Notes under the pieces: model-generated
Seen by the model: only the letters and a program-made list of their open reading frames with translations
Databases searched by the model: none
What the model was told of the DNA's origin: nothing
Position numbers and translations under genes: made by a program
From: Parafrigoribacterium_A sp035571875
GTDB lineage: Bacteria > Actinomycetota > Actinomycetes > Actinomycetales > Microbacteriaceae
Assembly (NCBI GenBank): GCA_035571875.1
Contig: DATNBR010000090.1
Location: 62,001 to 126,000 of the forward strand
Length of the DNA stretch: 64,000 nt
Direction of reading: 5' to 3'
Shown here: positions 40,189 through 49,088 of the stretch, piece by piece
Layout of the letters: each line of letters begins with the position of its first letter
How positions within the stretch are numbered: the first letter of the stretch is position 1

Positions 40189-41370
40189 TCACGCGAGCAG
40201 GCGGTAGATCTCCTGGGTCCTGCGGCTGATCCGATCCCAACCGAACTCGCGTTCGGCGCGCTCACGACCCGCACGACCCATCCGGGCAGCGGTCTGCGGA
40301 TCGGAGACGACCTCGATGAGTGTCCTCGCCAGGTCCTCGACGAAGCGATCGGGGTCGACCGGCGTTCCGGTGCCGTCCTGAAGCTGCTCGATCGGCACCA
40401 GCCGTCCCGTGATTCCGTCTTCGACGACCTCGGGAATTCCCCCGGTGGCCGTGCCCACGACGGGCGCGCCACATGCCATCGCCTCGAGGTTCACGATGCC
40501 GAGCGGTTCGTAGACGGAGGGGCACACGAAAGCCGTCGCGCCGGTGAGCACGGCAGAGAGCTCGTGCTGGCTCAGCAGCCGCTCGATCCAGATGACGCCG
40601 CTGCGGTCCTCCTGCAGCGCGGCGACGCCCGAGCGCACCTCGTCGAGAATCTCGGCCGTATCCGGCGCGCCAGCACACAGAACGAGCTGCACTTCGGGTG
40701 GGAGCATCGCCGCCGCCCGCAAGAGGTACGGCAACCCCTTCTGCCGCGTGATGCGGCCGACGAAGACGACGGACGGGCGCGAGGGATCGATGCCGAGGGA
40801 CCCGAGCAATTCGTCATCCACCACAGGATGCCAGCGCTCCAGGTCGATGCCGTTGTGCACCACGTGCACCCGCTGCTCGTCGAGACCGGGGTACGAGCGG
40901 AGGATGTCCGCGCGCATCCCGTGACTCACCGCGATGATCGCGTCGGCCTCGGTGAAGGCGCTGCGCTCAAGCCAACTCGAGACGCGGTATCCGCCGCCCA
41001 GCTGCTCGGCCTTCCAGGGGCGAAGCGGCTCAAGACTGTGTGCGGTGACCACGTGCGGGATGCCGTGCAAGAGCTTCGCGAGGTGGCCCGCGCCGTTCGC
41101 GTACCAGGTGTGCGAGTGCACGAGGTCCGCTCCCGCCGCGTCCTGCGCCATCTGCAGGTCGACGCCGAGGGTGGCGATCGAGGGGTTTGCGCCGGTCAAT
41201 TCGGCGGGCACGAGGTAGTTCTGCACGCCGGGTTCGTCGCGCGGCAGGCCGAAGCAGCGCACGACGACCTCGAGGTCTGCCCTCAGTGACCGCACGAGCT
41301 CGGCGACATGCACGCCTGCTCCCCCGTATACCTCCGGTGGATATTCACGGGTTACTACGTCGACTCTCAC
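40189..41370 (-). CDS. glgA: actinobacterial glycogen synthase / maltose-1-phosphate synthase
   Basis: A 393-residue GT4 enzyme. YPPEVYGGAGVHVAEL binds ADP-glucose, HSHTWYANGAGHL and TAHSLEPLRPWK are group marks, and EPLGIVNLEAMACGAPVVG is the E-x7-E motif. In actinobacteria this form (also called GlgM) makes alpha-1,4-glucan or maltose 1-phosphate. It is divergent from glgC with a 46-bp gap, so both promoters must overlap. The start is GTG 41370. Confidence 0.92.
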   Translation of the reverse strand: MRVDVVTREYPPEVYGGAGVHVAELVRSLRADLEVVVRCFGLPRDEPGVQNYLVPAELTGANPSIATLGVDLQMAQDAAGADLVHSHTWYANGAGHLAKLLHGIPHVVTAHSLEPLRPWKAEQLGGGYRVSSWLERSAFTEADAIIAVSHGMRADILRSYPGLDEQRVHVVHNGIDLERWHPVVDDELLGSLGIDPSRPSVVFVGRITRQKGLPYLLRAAAMLPPEVQLVLCAGAPDTAEILDEVRSGVAALQEDRSGVIWIERLLSQHELSAVLTGATAFVCPSVYEPLGIVNLEAMACGAPVVGTATGGIPEVVEDGITGRLVPIEQLQDGTGTPVDPDRFVEDLARTLIEVVSDPQTAARMGRAGRERAEREFGWDRISRRTQEIYRLLA

Positions 41371-41416
41371 AACTGGAACGCTAGTACACGACGCGCCTCA
41401 CCCTTACTCTGGGAGC

Positions 41417-42655
41417 ATGGCGTCCAAGAAGATATTCGGGATAGTGCTGGCAGGCGGCGAAGGCAAGCGGCTCATGCCGCTCACGGCCGACCGGGCGAAA
41501 CCGGGGGTGCCTTTCGGCGGCAACTACCGTTTGATCGACTTCGCGCTCTCCAACCTGATCAACTCGGGGCTCCGGCAGATCGTCGTGCTTACGCAGTACA
41601 AGTCGCACAGCCTCGACCGCCACGTGTCGCAGACCTGGCGTCTGTCGGGTCTCACAAACTCGTATGTCGCATCCGTTCCCGCGCAGCAGCGCCTCGGCAA
41701 GCGCTGGTTCGCGGGATCCGCGGATGCCATCCTGCAGAGCCTCAACCTCCTGCGAGACGAGAAGCCCGACATCGTCGTCGTGGTCGGCGCGGATCACGTG
41801 TACCGCATGGACTTCAGCCAGATGATCGACGCTCACATCGAGTCCGGCGCGGGCGTCACAGTGGCGGCGATTCGGCAACCGATCGCCCTCGCCGACCAGT
41901 TCGGTGTCATCGAGACGAGTGCGGATGACCCGACCAGGATCGCGGCGTTCCACGAGAAGCCGAAGCATCCGGTGGGTCTTGCGGACTCCCCCGACGAGGT
42001 CCTCGCCTCCATGGGCAACTACGTCTTCGACGCGAAGGTGCTGATCGACGCGGTGCTGCGCGACGGGGAGTCACCGGAGTCGAATCACGACATGGGCGGC
42101 GACATCGTGCCGGACTTCGTGGCGCGTGGCGACGCCGCCGTCTATGACCTCAATCGCAACGAGGTACCGGGGGCGACCGATCGTGACCGCTACTACTGGC
42201 GCGACGTCGGAACGATCGACTCGTTCTTCGATGCCCATCAGGACCTCATCTCGGCGCTGCCGATCTTCAACCTGTACAACACCGAGTGGCCCATCCACAG
42301 CCAGCAGTTGAACTCGCCGCCCGCGAAGTTCGTGCGGGATGCGCATGGCAACGTCGGTACGACAATCGACTCGATCGTCTCCCTCGGTTCGCTGCTCTCG
42401 GGCGCGCACATCGAGCGGAGCGTGCTCGGCCCCTGGGCGACCGTCGAATCCGGTGCTCGCGTCACGGACTCGATCGTTTTCGACCGCGTGCGCATCGGAC
42501 CGAACGCCAGCGTGCGGAGGGCTATTCTGGACAAGGAGGTCGTGGTTAACGAAGGCGCGACTGTCGGTGTCGATCCGGAAGCCGACAAGGCGCGTGGGTT
42601 CACCGTCACGGACTCCGGCATCACGATTGTCGGCAAGGGTGTCCATGTTGTTTAG
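41417..42655 (+). CDS. glgC: glucose-1-phosphate adenylyltransferase
   Basis: A 412-residue ADP-glucose pyrophosphorylase. LAGGEGKRLMPLTADRAKP is the nucleotide-binding loop, followed by GGNYRLIDFALSN and FHEKPKHP. A left-handed beta-helix with hexapeptides (GPWATVESGARVTDSI) closes the protein. It supplies ADP-glucose to GlgA/GlgM. It is paired divergently with glgA. Confidence 0.95.
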   Translation: MASKKIFGIVLAGGEGKRLMPLTADRAKPGVPFGGNYRLIDFALSNLINSGLRQIVVLTQYKSHSLDRHVSQTWRLSGLTNSYVASVPAQQRLGKRWFAGSADAILQSLNLLRDEKPDIVVVVGADHVYRMDFSQMIDAHIESGAGVTVAAIRQPIALADQFGVIETSADDPTRIAAFHEKPKHPVGLADSPDEVLASMGNYVFDAKVLIDAVLRDGESPESNHDMGGDIVPDFVARGDAAVYDLNRNEVPGATDRDRYYWRDVGTIDSFFDAHQDLISALPIFNLYNTEWPIHSQQLNSPPAKFVRDAHGNVGTTIDSIVSLGSLLSGAHIERSVLGPWATVESGARVTDSIVFDRVRIGPNASVRRAILDKEVVVNEGATVGVDPEADKARGFTVTDSGITIVGKGVHVV

Positions 42656-42715
42656 ATCCGCTTCGCGCTGACCATTCCCTGGTGCGCGACCGCACAGGAA
42701 TGGCCACACGAATAC

Positions 42716-43369
42716 ATGGCGCAGACTCCGCTGCCCGGATTCCTCGTCGTCCTCGACGTCGACTCCACGCTCATCGAGAACGAGGTCATCGAACTTCTCG
42801 CCTCGGCCGCCGGCTCACTTACCGAGGTCGCGGAGATCACCTTCCGTGCCATGAACGGCGAACTCGACTTCGAACGCTCACTCCGGGAACGGGTCGCGAC
42901 CCTTGTCGGCCTCGACGAGGCGGTGTTCGCGCGCGTCGCCGCCGACATCCGTGTGACCACGGGCGTCAGGGAGATGATCGAGGGCGTCCACGCGGCGGGC
43001 GGCAAGGTCGCCGTCGTCTCCGGCGGGTTCCACGAACTCGTCGATGATCTGGCTCGGGAGCTGGGGCTCGACTACTGGCGTGCGAACCGGCTCGAGGTAC
43101 TCGATGGCCGCCTGAGCGGAAGGCTCACGGGACCCATCATCGATGCCGCGGCCAAGGCGGCAACCCTGCGCGAATGGGCCTCGGATGCCGGCGTACCGAT
43201 GCGCCAGACTATCGCCGTGGGCGACGGCGCAAACGACCTGCCCATGATGGCCGCTGCCGGCCTCTCGGTCGGATTCGATGCCAAAGCACCCGTGCGCGAC
43301 GAGGCCGACCTCGTCATGGATCGGCGCGACCTCAGCCAGCTGCTTCCGCTACTCGCCCTGCGGAGCTAG
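42716..43369 (+). CDS. serB: phosphoserine phosphatase
   Basis: A 217-residue HAD phosphatase. VLDVDSTLIENEVIELLA carries the nucleophile Asp, VVSGGFHELVD the motif II Ser-Gly-Gly, and VGDGANDLPMM the metal-binding motif IV. It makes serine from phosphoserine. It lacks the ACT domains seen in mycobacterial SerB2. Its TAG stop shares a CTAG palindrome with convergent fabG. Confidence 0.93.
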   Translation: MAQTPLPGFLVVLDVDSTLIENEVIELLASAAGSLTEVAEITFRAMNGELDFERSLRERVATLVGLDEAVFARVAADIRVTTGVREMIEGVHAAGGKVAVVSGGFHELVDDLARELGLDYWRANRLEVLDGRLSGRLTGPIIDAAAKAATLREWASDAGVPMRQTIAVGDGANDLPMMAAAGLSVGFDAKAPVRDEADLVMDRRDLSQLLPLLALRS

Positions 43370-44076
43370 TGCCCCATCCCGAGACCGCCATCGACCGGGA
43401 TGACCGCGCCGGAGATGTAGCCCGCGTCGTCGCCCGCGAGCCAGGCGATGACCTTGGCCACCTCGGCTGGCGTCGCGAACCTGCCGGCGGGAATCGACTT
43501 CAGGTACTCGGCCTGCTGCGCTTCCGGCAGCTCCGCCGTCATGTCGGTCTCGATGAATCCGGGCGCCACGACGTTCGTCGTGATGTTGCGAGAGCCGAGC
43601 TCCCTCGTCAGCGATCTCGCCATTCCGACGAGCGCACTCTTCGACGCCGAATAGTTCACCTGGCCGGCCGAGCCCAGCATTCCCACGACGCTCGAGACGA
43701 GCACGATGCGGCCGAAACGCGCCTTGAGCATGGCCTTGGAAGCGCGCTTGACCACGCGGAAGGCTCCCGAGAGGTTGGTGTCGATCACCGAGGTGAAGTC
43801 GTCTTCGCTCATGCGGAGGAGGAGCGTGTCCCTCGTGATGCCCGCGTTGGCGACGAGCACCTCTACGGGGCCGAGCTCGGCTTCCACCTGGGTGAAGGCC
43901 TCGTCGATCGAGGCCGCGTCTGTGACATCCGCCCGAACAGTGAGAGCGCCGGCTGGGCCGCTGCCCGAGCGCGCCGTCACGGCGACGCGGTGACCGAGGG
44001 CGATGAACTCCTCGGCGATGGCGAATCCGATGCCGCGATTGCCGCCGGTGATCAGTACGGTCCTGGGCGTGGTCAT
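43366..44076 (-). CDS. fabG: 3-oxoacyl-ACP reductase-like SDR
   Basis: A 236-residue classical SDR. TGGNRGIG binds NADPH, NAGITRDTLL is the NNAG-type motif, VSSVVGMLG gives the catalytic Ser and YSASKSAL the Tyr-Lys pair. The C-terminal GFIETDMT and ISGAVIPVDGG fit FabG/MabA. It reduces 3-oxoacyl chains in fatty acid elongation. It stands alone here, apart from the other fatty acid synthesis genes. Confidence 0.92.
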   Translation of the reverse strand: MTTPRTVLITGGNRGIGFAIAEEFIALGHRVAVTARSGSGPAGALTVRADVTDAASIDEAFTQVEAELGPVEVLVANAGITRDTLLLRMSEDDFTSVIDTNLSGAFRVVKRASKAMLKARFGRIVLVSSVVGMLGSAGQVNYSASKSALVGMARSLTRELGSRNITTNVVAPGFIETDMTAELPEAQQAEYLKSIPAGRFATPAEVAKVIAWLAGDDAGYISGAVIPVDGGLGMGH

Positions 44077-44181
44077 GTGCTCTCACTTTCGCGGGGGATG
44101 GGATTGTGGCACCGAGCGATGACCAGTCCTGGCACTACCGGCGAACTTCCACAATCTTAGTCTTAGGCTTGGGGTGAACCC

Positions 44182-44463
44182 ATGGCCAAGCAACAGTCGA
44201 TCACCTCGCTCCCGCGGTCTCCAGAAGACGACCGCCACAGCCGCATGCTCAGGTACTCCCTGACCATGGGCATCCGTCTGGTGTGCATTGTGCTGTGCCT
44301 GTTCGTGCAGGGGTGGTGGCTGCTCGTCTGTGCCGCCGGTGCCATCGTTCTGCCCTACATCGCCGTCGTTCTCGCGAACAGTGTGAGCCGGCCTTCAACC
44401 ACGCCCGTGCTGCGGCCGGGCACCGTGGTGCCGGTGCGCCCCACCGACGCACCCGAGCAGTGA
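44182..44463 (+). CDS. DUF3099 membrane protein
   Basis: A 93-residue protein with two hydrophobic segments (LVCIVLCLFVQGWWLLVCAA and the next helix) after the family start ITSLPRSPEDDRHSRML. DUF3099 proteins are small actinobacterial membrane proteins of unknown function. It is followed at 4 bases by the 82-residue gene and then SURF1, so the three look like one unit. Confidence 0.85.
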   Translation: MAKQQSITSLPRSPEDDRHSRMLRYSLTMGIRLVCIVLCLFVQGWWLLVCAAGAIVLPYIAVVLANSVSRPSTTPVLRPGTVVPVRPTDAPEQ

Positions 44464-44467
44464 CGCC

Positions 44468-44716
44468 GTGACCAGCGCGGAATCGGTCGTCGAGCAGGTC
44501 TGCTCTCGTGCCGGATGCACCATGCCGGCGAGATGGAACGTCAATTGGCGCAATCCGAAGATTCACACGCCCGACCGGGTGAAGGTGTGGCTCGCCTGTG
44601 ACGAGCATCGCGAGTTCCTGTTCGACTATCTTGCGACGCGGTCGTTCCCGGTCGTGCTGACCCCGCTCGACCAGCACATCGATCGTGTGCCGGACACCCA
44701 GGTGAATTCGTCGTGA
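44468..44716 (+). CDS. small conserved-looking protein with Cys/His pattern
   Basis: I do not recognise a domain in this 82-residue protein. It contains CSRAGC near the start and WLACDEHREFL, so three Cys and a His could bind a metal. In related genomes such proteins are sometimes labelled as acetone carboxylase, a label I would not trust. GTG 44468 follows DUF3099 by 4 bases. The stop overlaps the SURF1 start (GTGA), which suggests a role with the cytochrome oxidase factor. Confidence 0.7.
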   Translation: MTSAESVVEQVCSRAGCTMPARWNVNWRNPKIHTPDRVKVWLACDEHREFLFDYLATRSFPVVLTPLDQHIDRVPDTQVNSS

Positions 44717-45558
44717 GCGGTTGGCGCATCCTCCTCACCCGGCGCTGGCTTGGCTACCTCGCCTTCGCGATCGCCTTCGCGATCGCCTGTGCGTTCCTCT
44801 CGTCGTGGCAGCTGTCGAGGGGCAAGGAGGCTGTGGCGGCCAACGCCGTCATCACGGCGAATTTCGATGCGACACCGGTGGCGCTCGACGAGGCACTGCC
44901 CGAGCTCACCTCGTTCCGCGCCAAGCAGGAGTGGCTCCGGGTGCGGGCGACGGGCCACTACCTGCGCGATGAGCAGCTCCTCGTGCGCAACCGGCCGACG
45001 AACGCCGGTCCGGGCTTCGAAGTGCTCACTCCCCTCCGTCTCGCCAATGGCTCGATCTTCATCGTCGATCGCGGCTGGGTACCGACCGGCGATCGCCAGG
45101 ATGCGCCCGACTCCGTGCCGCCGGCACCGGATGGCGAGGTCACGGTGATCGCGCGCCTCAAGCCCGCAGAGCCGAGGCTCCAGTCGCGCGGCGCCAGTGG
45201 AAACCAGATCGCCACCATCGATCTCAAGCAGGTCAGTGCGAGGCTCGGCGGCCCGGTCTACACGGGCGCGTACGGGCTGCTCGACTCGCAGACGCCCTCC
45301 GGCAGCCCGATCACACCCGTGCAGGCCACGGCGCCGGTGCAGGACGAGGGACTGCACTGGTCGTACATGATCCAGTGGGTCATCTTCGCTCTCATCGGCT
45401 TCTTCGGCCTTGGCTACGCCGTGCGGCAGGAATACCGACTGCGCAACGCCGACGATCCGGCCGAGCGCGAGCGCGCCGAGGAACGCGCCCGCAGACGCGC
45501 CGCCAGAAAGAGCGATGCCGATGTCGAGGACGAGATCCTCGACGGAGCGCTGCGCTGA
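44713..45558 (+). CDS. SURF1-family cytochrome oxidase biogenesis protein
   Basis: A 281-residue SURF1 protein. The N-terminal helix (WLGYLAFAIAFAIACAFLSS) is followed by WQLSRGKEA (the GxWQxxR site), a periplasmic domain with VDRGWVPTGDRQ, and a C-terminal helix. A basic, charged tail follows. SURF1 helps insert haem a into the aa3 oxidase. ctaA and ctaB, which make haem A, are 7-9 kb away. The start is GTG 44713. Confidence 0.9.
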   Translation: MSGWRILLTRRWLGYLAFAIAFAIACAFLSSWQLSRGKEAVAANAVITANFDATPVALDEALPELTSFRAKQEWLRVRATGHYLRDEQLLVRNRPTNAGPGFEVLTPLRLANGSIFIVDRGWVPTGDRQDAPDSVPPAPDGEVTVIARLKPAEPRLQSRGASGNQIATIDLKQVSARLGGPVYTGAYGLLDSQTPSGSPITPVQATAPVQDEGLHWSYMIQWVIFALIGFFGLGYAVRQEYRLRNADDPAERERAEERARRRAARKSDADVEDEILDGALR

Positions 45559-45577
45559 GCAGAGCGACACTGCCCGG

Positions 45578-47176
45578 TCAGGCGAGCGTCACCAGGTCCG
45601 CGTAGTCGCGGTTCCACATGTCCTCGACCCCGTCGGGCAGGATCAGCACCCGCTCGGGATTGAGCGCCTCGACGGCACCCTCGTCGTGGCTCACCAGGAC
45701 GACGGCGCCCGCATAATTGGCGAGGGCATCCAGGATCTCGGTCCTCGACGCCGGGTCGAGGTTGTTGGTCGGTTCGTCGAGCAGGAGCACGTTGGCACCG
45801 GAGACCACGATCATCGCCAGCGCCAGCCGCGTCTTCTCGCCTCCCGAGAGCACGCCTGCGGGCTTATGCGAGTCGTCGCCGGTGAACAGGAACGAGCCGA
45901 GTACTCGCCTCGCCTCGGTCTCCGTGATGTTCGGCGACGACGAGACCATGTTCTGCAGCACGGTGCGCTTCACGTCGATCGTCTCGTGTTCCTGCGCGTA
46001 GTAGCCGATGCGCAGGCCGTGCCCGGGCTCTACCTGGCCCGTGTCTGGCTCATCCACTCCGGCGAGGATGCGCAGGAGCGTCGTCTTGCCTGCACCGTTG
46101 AATCCGAGCACGACCACCTTGGATCCGCGATCGATCGCGAGGTCGACGGCGGCGAAGATCTCGAGTGAACCATAGCTCTTGCTCAGATTGCTCGCCATGA
46201 GCGGGGTACGACCGCACGGTGCCGGCTCCGGGAAGCGCAGCTTCGCCACTCGATCGGCCACGCGCACGTCGTCGAGGCCCGATAGCATCTTCTCCGCTCG
46301 CCTCACCATCTGGTGTGCCGCGGCGGCCTTCGACGCCTTCGCGCCGAACTTGGCGGCCTGCAGCTGCAGAACGGAGGCCTTCTTCTCGACGTTGGCGCGC
46401 TCCTTCTTGCGGCGTTCCTCGTCTGCGGCGCGCTGGCGCTGGTAGTGCTTCCAGCCCATGTTGTAGATGTCGATCACCTGGCGGTTCGCGTCGAGGTAGA
46501 ACACGCGATTCACGGTCTCTTCGACCAACGCGATGTCGTGGCTGATCACGATGAGTCCGCCCTGGAACGCCTTGAGGAACTCCCGCAGCCAGACCACGGA
46601 GTCGGCGTCGAGGTGGTTCGTCGGTTCGTCGAGCAGCATCGTTTCGGCGCCGGAGAACAGAATGCGGGCGAGTTCGATGCGACGCCGCTGACCACCCGAC
46701 AGCGTCGAGAGGGGTTGGTCGAGGATGCGGTCGGGCAGGCTGAGGTTGCTCGCGATCGAGGCCGCCTCGGCCTCGGCCGCGTATCCGCCGAGCGCAAGGA
46801 AGCGGTCTTCGAGCTTGCCGTAGCGGTCCATCGCTGCGGAGCTCACCGCGGCGTCCGCGCTGCCCATGTCCTGCTGCGCTTCCTGCATTCCGAGCACGAT
46901 CTGGCCGAGGCCGCGCGCATCGAGGATGCGCGTTCTGGCCAGATCCGCCGGGTTACCGCTGCGGGGATCCTGCGGAAGATAACCCACCTCGCCGACGCGA
47001 TCGATGGTGCCGTCGGTCGGCTGGCCTTCGCCTGCCAGGATCTTAGTCAGCGTGGTCTTGCCCGCGCCGTTACGGCCGACGAGGCCGATCTTGTCGCCGC
47101 GTTCGACGCGAAAAGTGACGTCCTCCATGAGCACCCGGGCACCAACCCGCAGTTCGACGTCGTGCACGCTGAGCAC
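45578..47176 (-). CDS. ABC-F family ATPase
   Basis: A 532-residue twin-ABC protein without membrane domains. ABC1 shows GRNGAGKTTL and LSGGQRRRIELARIL. ABC2 shows GFNGAGKTTLLRIL and LSGGEKTRLALAMI. The linker is charged, with KKERANVEKK. ABC-F proteins act on the ribosome, rescuing stalled complexes or protecting against antibiotics. The subgroup cannot be fixed from motifs alone. GTG 47176 was chosen by the family start VLSVHDVELRVG. Confidence 0.9.
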   Translation of the reverse strand: MLSVHDVELRVGARVLMEDVTFRVERGDKIGLVGRNGAGKTTLTKILAGEGQPTDGTIDRVGEVGYLPQDPRSGNPADLARTRILDARGLGQIVLGMQEAQQDMGSADAAVSSAAMDRYGKLEDRFLALGGYAAEAEAASIASNLSLPDRILDQPLSTLSGGQRRRIELARILFSGAETMLLDEPTNHLDADSVVWLREFLKAFQGGLIVISHDIALVEETVNRVFYLDANRQVIDIYNMGWKHYQRQRAADEERRKKERANVEKKASVLQLQAAKFGAKASKAAAAHQMVRRAEKMLSGLDDVRVADRVAKLRFPEPAPCGRTPLMASNLSKSYGSLEIFAAVDLAIDRGSKVVVLGFNGAGKTTLLRILAGVDEPDTGQVEPGHGLRIGYYAQEHETIDVKRTVLQNMVSSSPNITETEARRVLGSFLFTGDDSHKPAGVLSGGEKTRLALAMIVVSGANVLLLDEPTNNLDPASRTEILDALANYAGAVVLVSHDEGAVEALNPERVLILPDGVEDMWNRDYADLVTLA

Positions 47177-47233
47177 AGGCAAAGTCCATTTCTTTGTGTT
47201 GCCGCGACAACGGAAGCCAAGGGGGTAGGCACC

Positions 47234-47240
47234 TAGTATA
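47234..47240. promoter_or_regulatory. two-way -10 element between ABC-F and bioY genes
   Basis: TAGTATA reads TAGTAT on the plus strand towards bioY and TATACTA on the minus strand towards the ABC-F gene. No good -35 elements accompany it. It could serve either or both divergent genes. Confidence 0.4.
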
Positions 47241-47283
47241 TTTCGTGAGCGGCGCGTGAATGCCCGCACCCGAAGGAGATCGA

Positions 47284-47895
47284 ATGTCCAACCTCACCCT
47301 TGCCGTCGGCCGTCCGACCATCGCGGACCGTGTCTTTGCACGCGGCCTTCCCATGGATATCGCCCTGATCGCCGCAGGCGCGGGGCTCACGGCCATTGCG
47401 GCTCAGGTGAGTATTCCGATCTGGCCGGTGCCGATCACGGGTCAGACTCTCGCCGTTCTGCTCGTCGGAAGCACCCTCGGCGCTCTGCGCGGCACGCTCT
47501 CGATGGTGCTCTATGCGGTTCTCGGTATCGTCGGGCTCCCCGTCTTCAGCGACGCCTCGCACGGCGTCGGCGTCATCCTCGGCCCGACCGGCGGTTACAT
47601 CGTCGGCTTCATCTTCGCTGCGGCGTTCACCGGATGGCTCGCCCAGCGCGCCTGGGACCACCGCATTGTCGGTGCCATCCTCTCCTTCGTCGCGGGAAGC
47701 GTCGTCACGTTCGTCGTCGGTCTCCCCTGGCTCGCGATCGCACTTCACCTCAATCTCGAGCAGACGCTTCAGGCGGGCCTGTACCCCTTCCTGCTGGGCG
47801 GCGCTGTGAAGGCGCTGCTGGGCGCCGCGGTCATCCGCTTCTCCTGGCACCAGATCGCTGCGGCCGACAACCGTGACGAGCGAGACGGCTTCTAG
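47284..47895 (+). CDS. bioY: biotin transporter substrate-binding subunit BioY
   Basis: A 203-residue S-component of an ECF-type transporter with six membrane helices. PVPITGQTLAVLLVGSTLGA and the GPTGGYIVGF block are BioY hallmarks. GAAGGAGAT precedes ATG 47284. No bioM/bioN genes adjoin it, so it may use a shared energising module or act alone. A terminator hairpin follows its stop. Confidence 0.93.
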   Translation: MSNLTLAVGRPTIADRVFARGLPMDIALIAAGAGLTAIAAQVSIPIWPVPITGQTLAVLLVGSTLGALRGTLSMVLYAVLGIVGLPVFSDASHGVGVILGPTGGYIVGFIFAAAFTGWLAQRAWDHRIVGAILSFVAGSVVTFVVGLPWLAIALHLNLEQTLQAGLYPFLLGGAVKALLGAAVIRFSWHQIAAADNRDERDGF

Positions 47896-47912
47896 AGCAT
47901 CACTTCGCAGCA

Positions 47913-47947
47913 AGAACGGCCCGGCAGCTGAGCTACCGGGCCGTTCT
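47913..47947. terminator. terminator hairpin between bioY and sufT-like genes
   Basis: AGAACGGCCCGG pairs with CCGGGCCGTTCT around an 11-nt loop (12-bp stem). It lies between convergent genes, with CTTG rather than a clean U-tract after it. Confidence 0.85.
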
Positions 47948-47968
47948 CCTTGTACAGGTTGCGCGAGT

Positions 47969-48298
47969 TCACATCGCGAAGCCGAGGGCGCGCATCATGT
48001 CGCGGCCGTCGTCGGTGATCTTGTCTGGTCCCCACGGCGGCATCCAGACCCAGTTGATTCTGAACTGGTCGACGACACCGTGCAGCGACTCGGCAGTCTG
48101 CTCCTCGATCACGTCGGTAAGTGGGCAGCCCGCCGAGGTCAGCGTCATGCTGATGATGAGCGCGTCATTCTCGTCGTCCCAGCTGAGGTCGTAGATCAGA
48201 CCGAGGTCCACGATGTTCACCCCGAGCTCGGGGTCCATTACGTCCTTCAGCGCCTCCTCGACCTGGTCGAAGAGCGCCGGAGCCAATGCGACAGCCAT
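47969..48298 (-). CDS. sufT: MIP18/DUF59 metal-sulfur cluster factor, SufT-like
   Basis: A 109-residue protein. DPELGVNIVDLGLIYDL is the DUF59 core and LTSAGCPL carries its conserved Cys. The family assists maturation of iron-sulfur proteins. It is the last gene of the SUF operon, 4 bases after sufC. Confidence 0.9.
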   Translation of the reverse strand: MAVALAPALFDQVEEALKDVMDPELGVNIVDLGLIYDLSWDDENDALIISMTLTSAGCPLTDVIEEQTAESLHGVVDQFRINWVWMPPWGPDKITDDGRDMMRALGFAM

Positions 48299-48302
48299 GG
48301 AA

Positions 48303-49067
48303 CTAGCCTACTTTCGACTCGGCGAGATAGCGATCGTAGCCCTCGTTTTCAAGGGTATCCGCCAGCTCGGGACCACCACGCTCGGCGACGCGGCCGTCGA
48401 CGAAGACGTGCACGAAGTCGGGCTTGATGTAGCGCAGGATGCGCGTGTAGTGGGTGATGAGCAGCACGCCGAGATCGGTGTTCGCCTTCGCGCGGTTCAC
48501 GCCCTCCGACACGATCTTGAGAGCATCGACGTCGAGGCCGGAGTCGGTCTCATCGAGGATCGCGAAGCGCGGCTTCAGCACCTCGAGCTGCAGGATCTCG
48601 TGGCGCTTCTTCTCACCACCGGAGAATCCCTCGTTCACGCTGCGGTCTGCGAAGGACGGGTCCATCCGCAGGTTCTTCATCGACTCTTTGATCTCCTTCA
48701 TCCAACCGCGGATGGCCGGCGCCTCGCCGTCGAGGGCGGTCTTGGCGGTGCGGAGGAAGTTCGACACGGCGACGCCGGGGATCTCCACCGGGTACTGCAT
48801 CGCGAGGAAGAGGCCGGCGCGCGCGCGGGCGTCGACGGTGAGTGAGAGCAGGTCAACGCCGTCGAGGGTGACGCTGCCGCTCTCGACGTGATACTTGGGG
48901 TGTCCAGCGATCGTGTAGGCGAGGGTCGACTTGCCGGAACCGTTGGGGCCCATCACGGCGTGTGTCTCGCCGTCACGCACGGTGAGGTCGACGCCCTTCA
49001 GGATCTGCTTCGCTCCCTGCTCGGTCTCAACGCTGACGTGCAGGTCTTTGATGTCGAGTACAGACAT
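48303..49067 (-). CDS. sufC: Fe-S cluster assembly ATPase SufC
   Basis: A 254-residue ABC ATPase. GPNGSGKSTLAYTIAGHP is Walker A, FSGGEKKRHEILQ the SufC-specific signature, and AILDETDSGLDVDAL Walker B and D-loop. It powers the SufBCD scaffold. It follows the Rieske gene by 21 bases. Confidence 0.97.
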   Translation of the reverse strand: MSVLDIKDLHVSVETEQGAKQILKGVDLTVRDGETHAVMGPNGSGKSTLAYTIAGHPKYHVESGSVTLDGVDLLSLTVDARARAGLFLAMQYPVEIPGVAVSNFLRTAKTALDGEAPAIRGWMKEIKESMKNLRMDPSFADRSVNEGFSGGEKKRHEILQLEVLKPRFAILDETDSGLDVDALKIVSEGVNRAKANTDLGVLLITHYTRILRYIKPDFVHVFVDGRVAERGGPELADTLENEGYDRYLAESKVG

Positions 49068-49088
49068 GATCTGGCTGCTTTCCTTGGG

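Noticed and set aside
44102..44156. Inverted repeat GATTGTGG...CCACAATC between fabG and the DUF3099 gene
   Set aside because: The arms are only 8 bp and 39 nt apart. One such pair is expected by chance in a window of this size.
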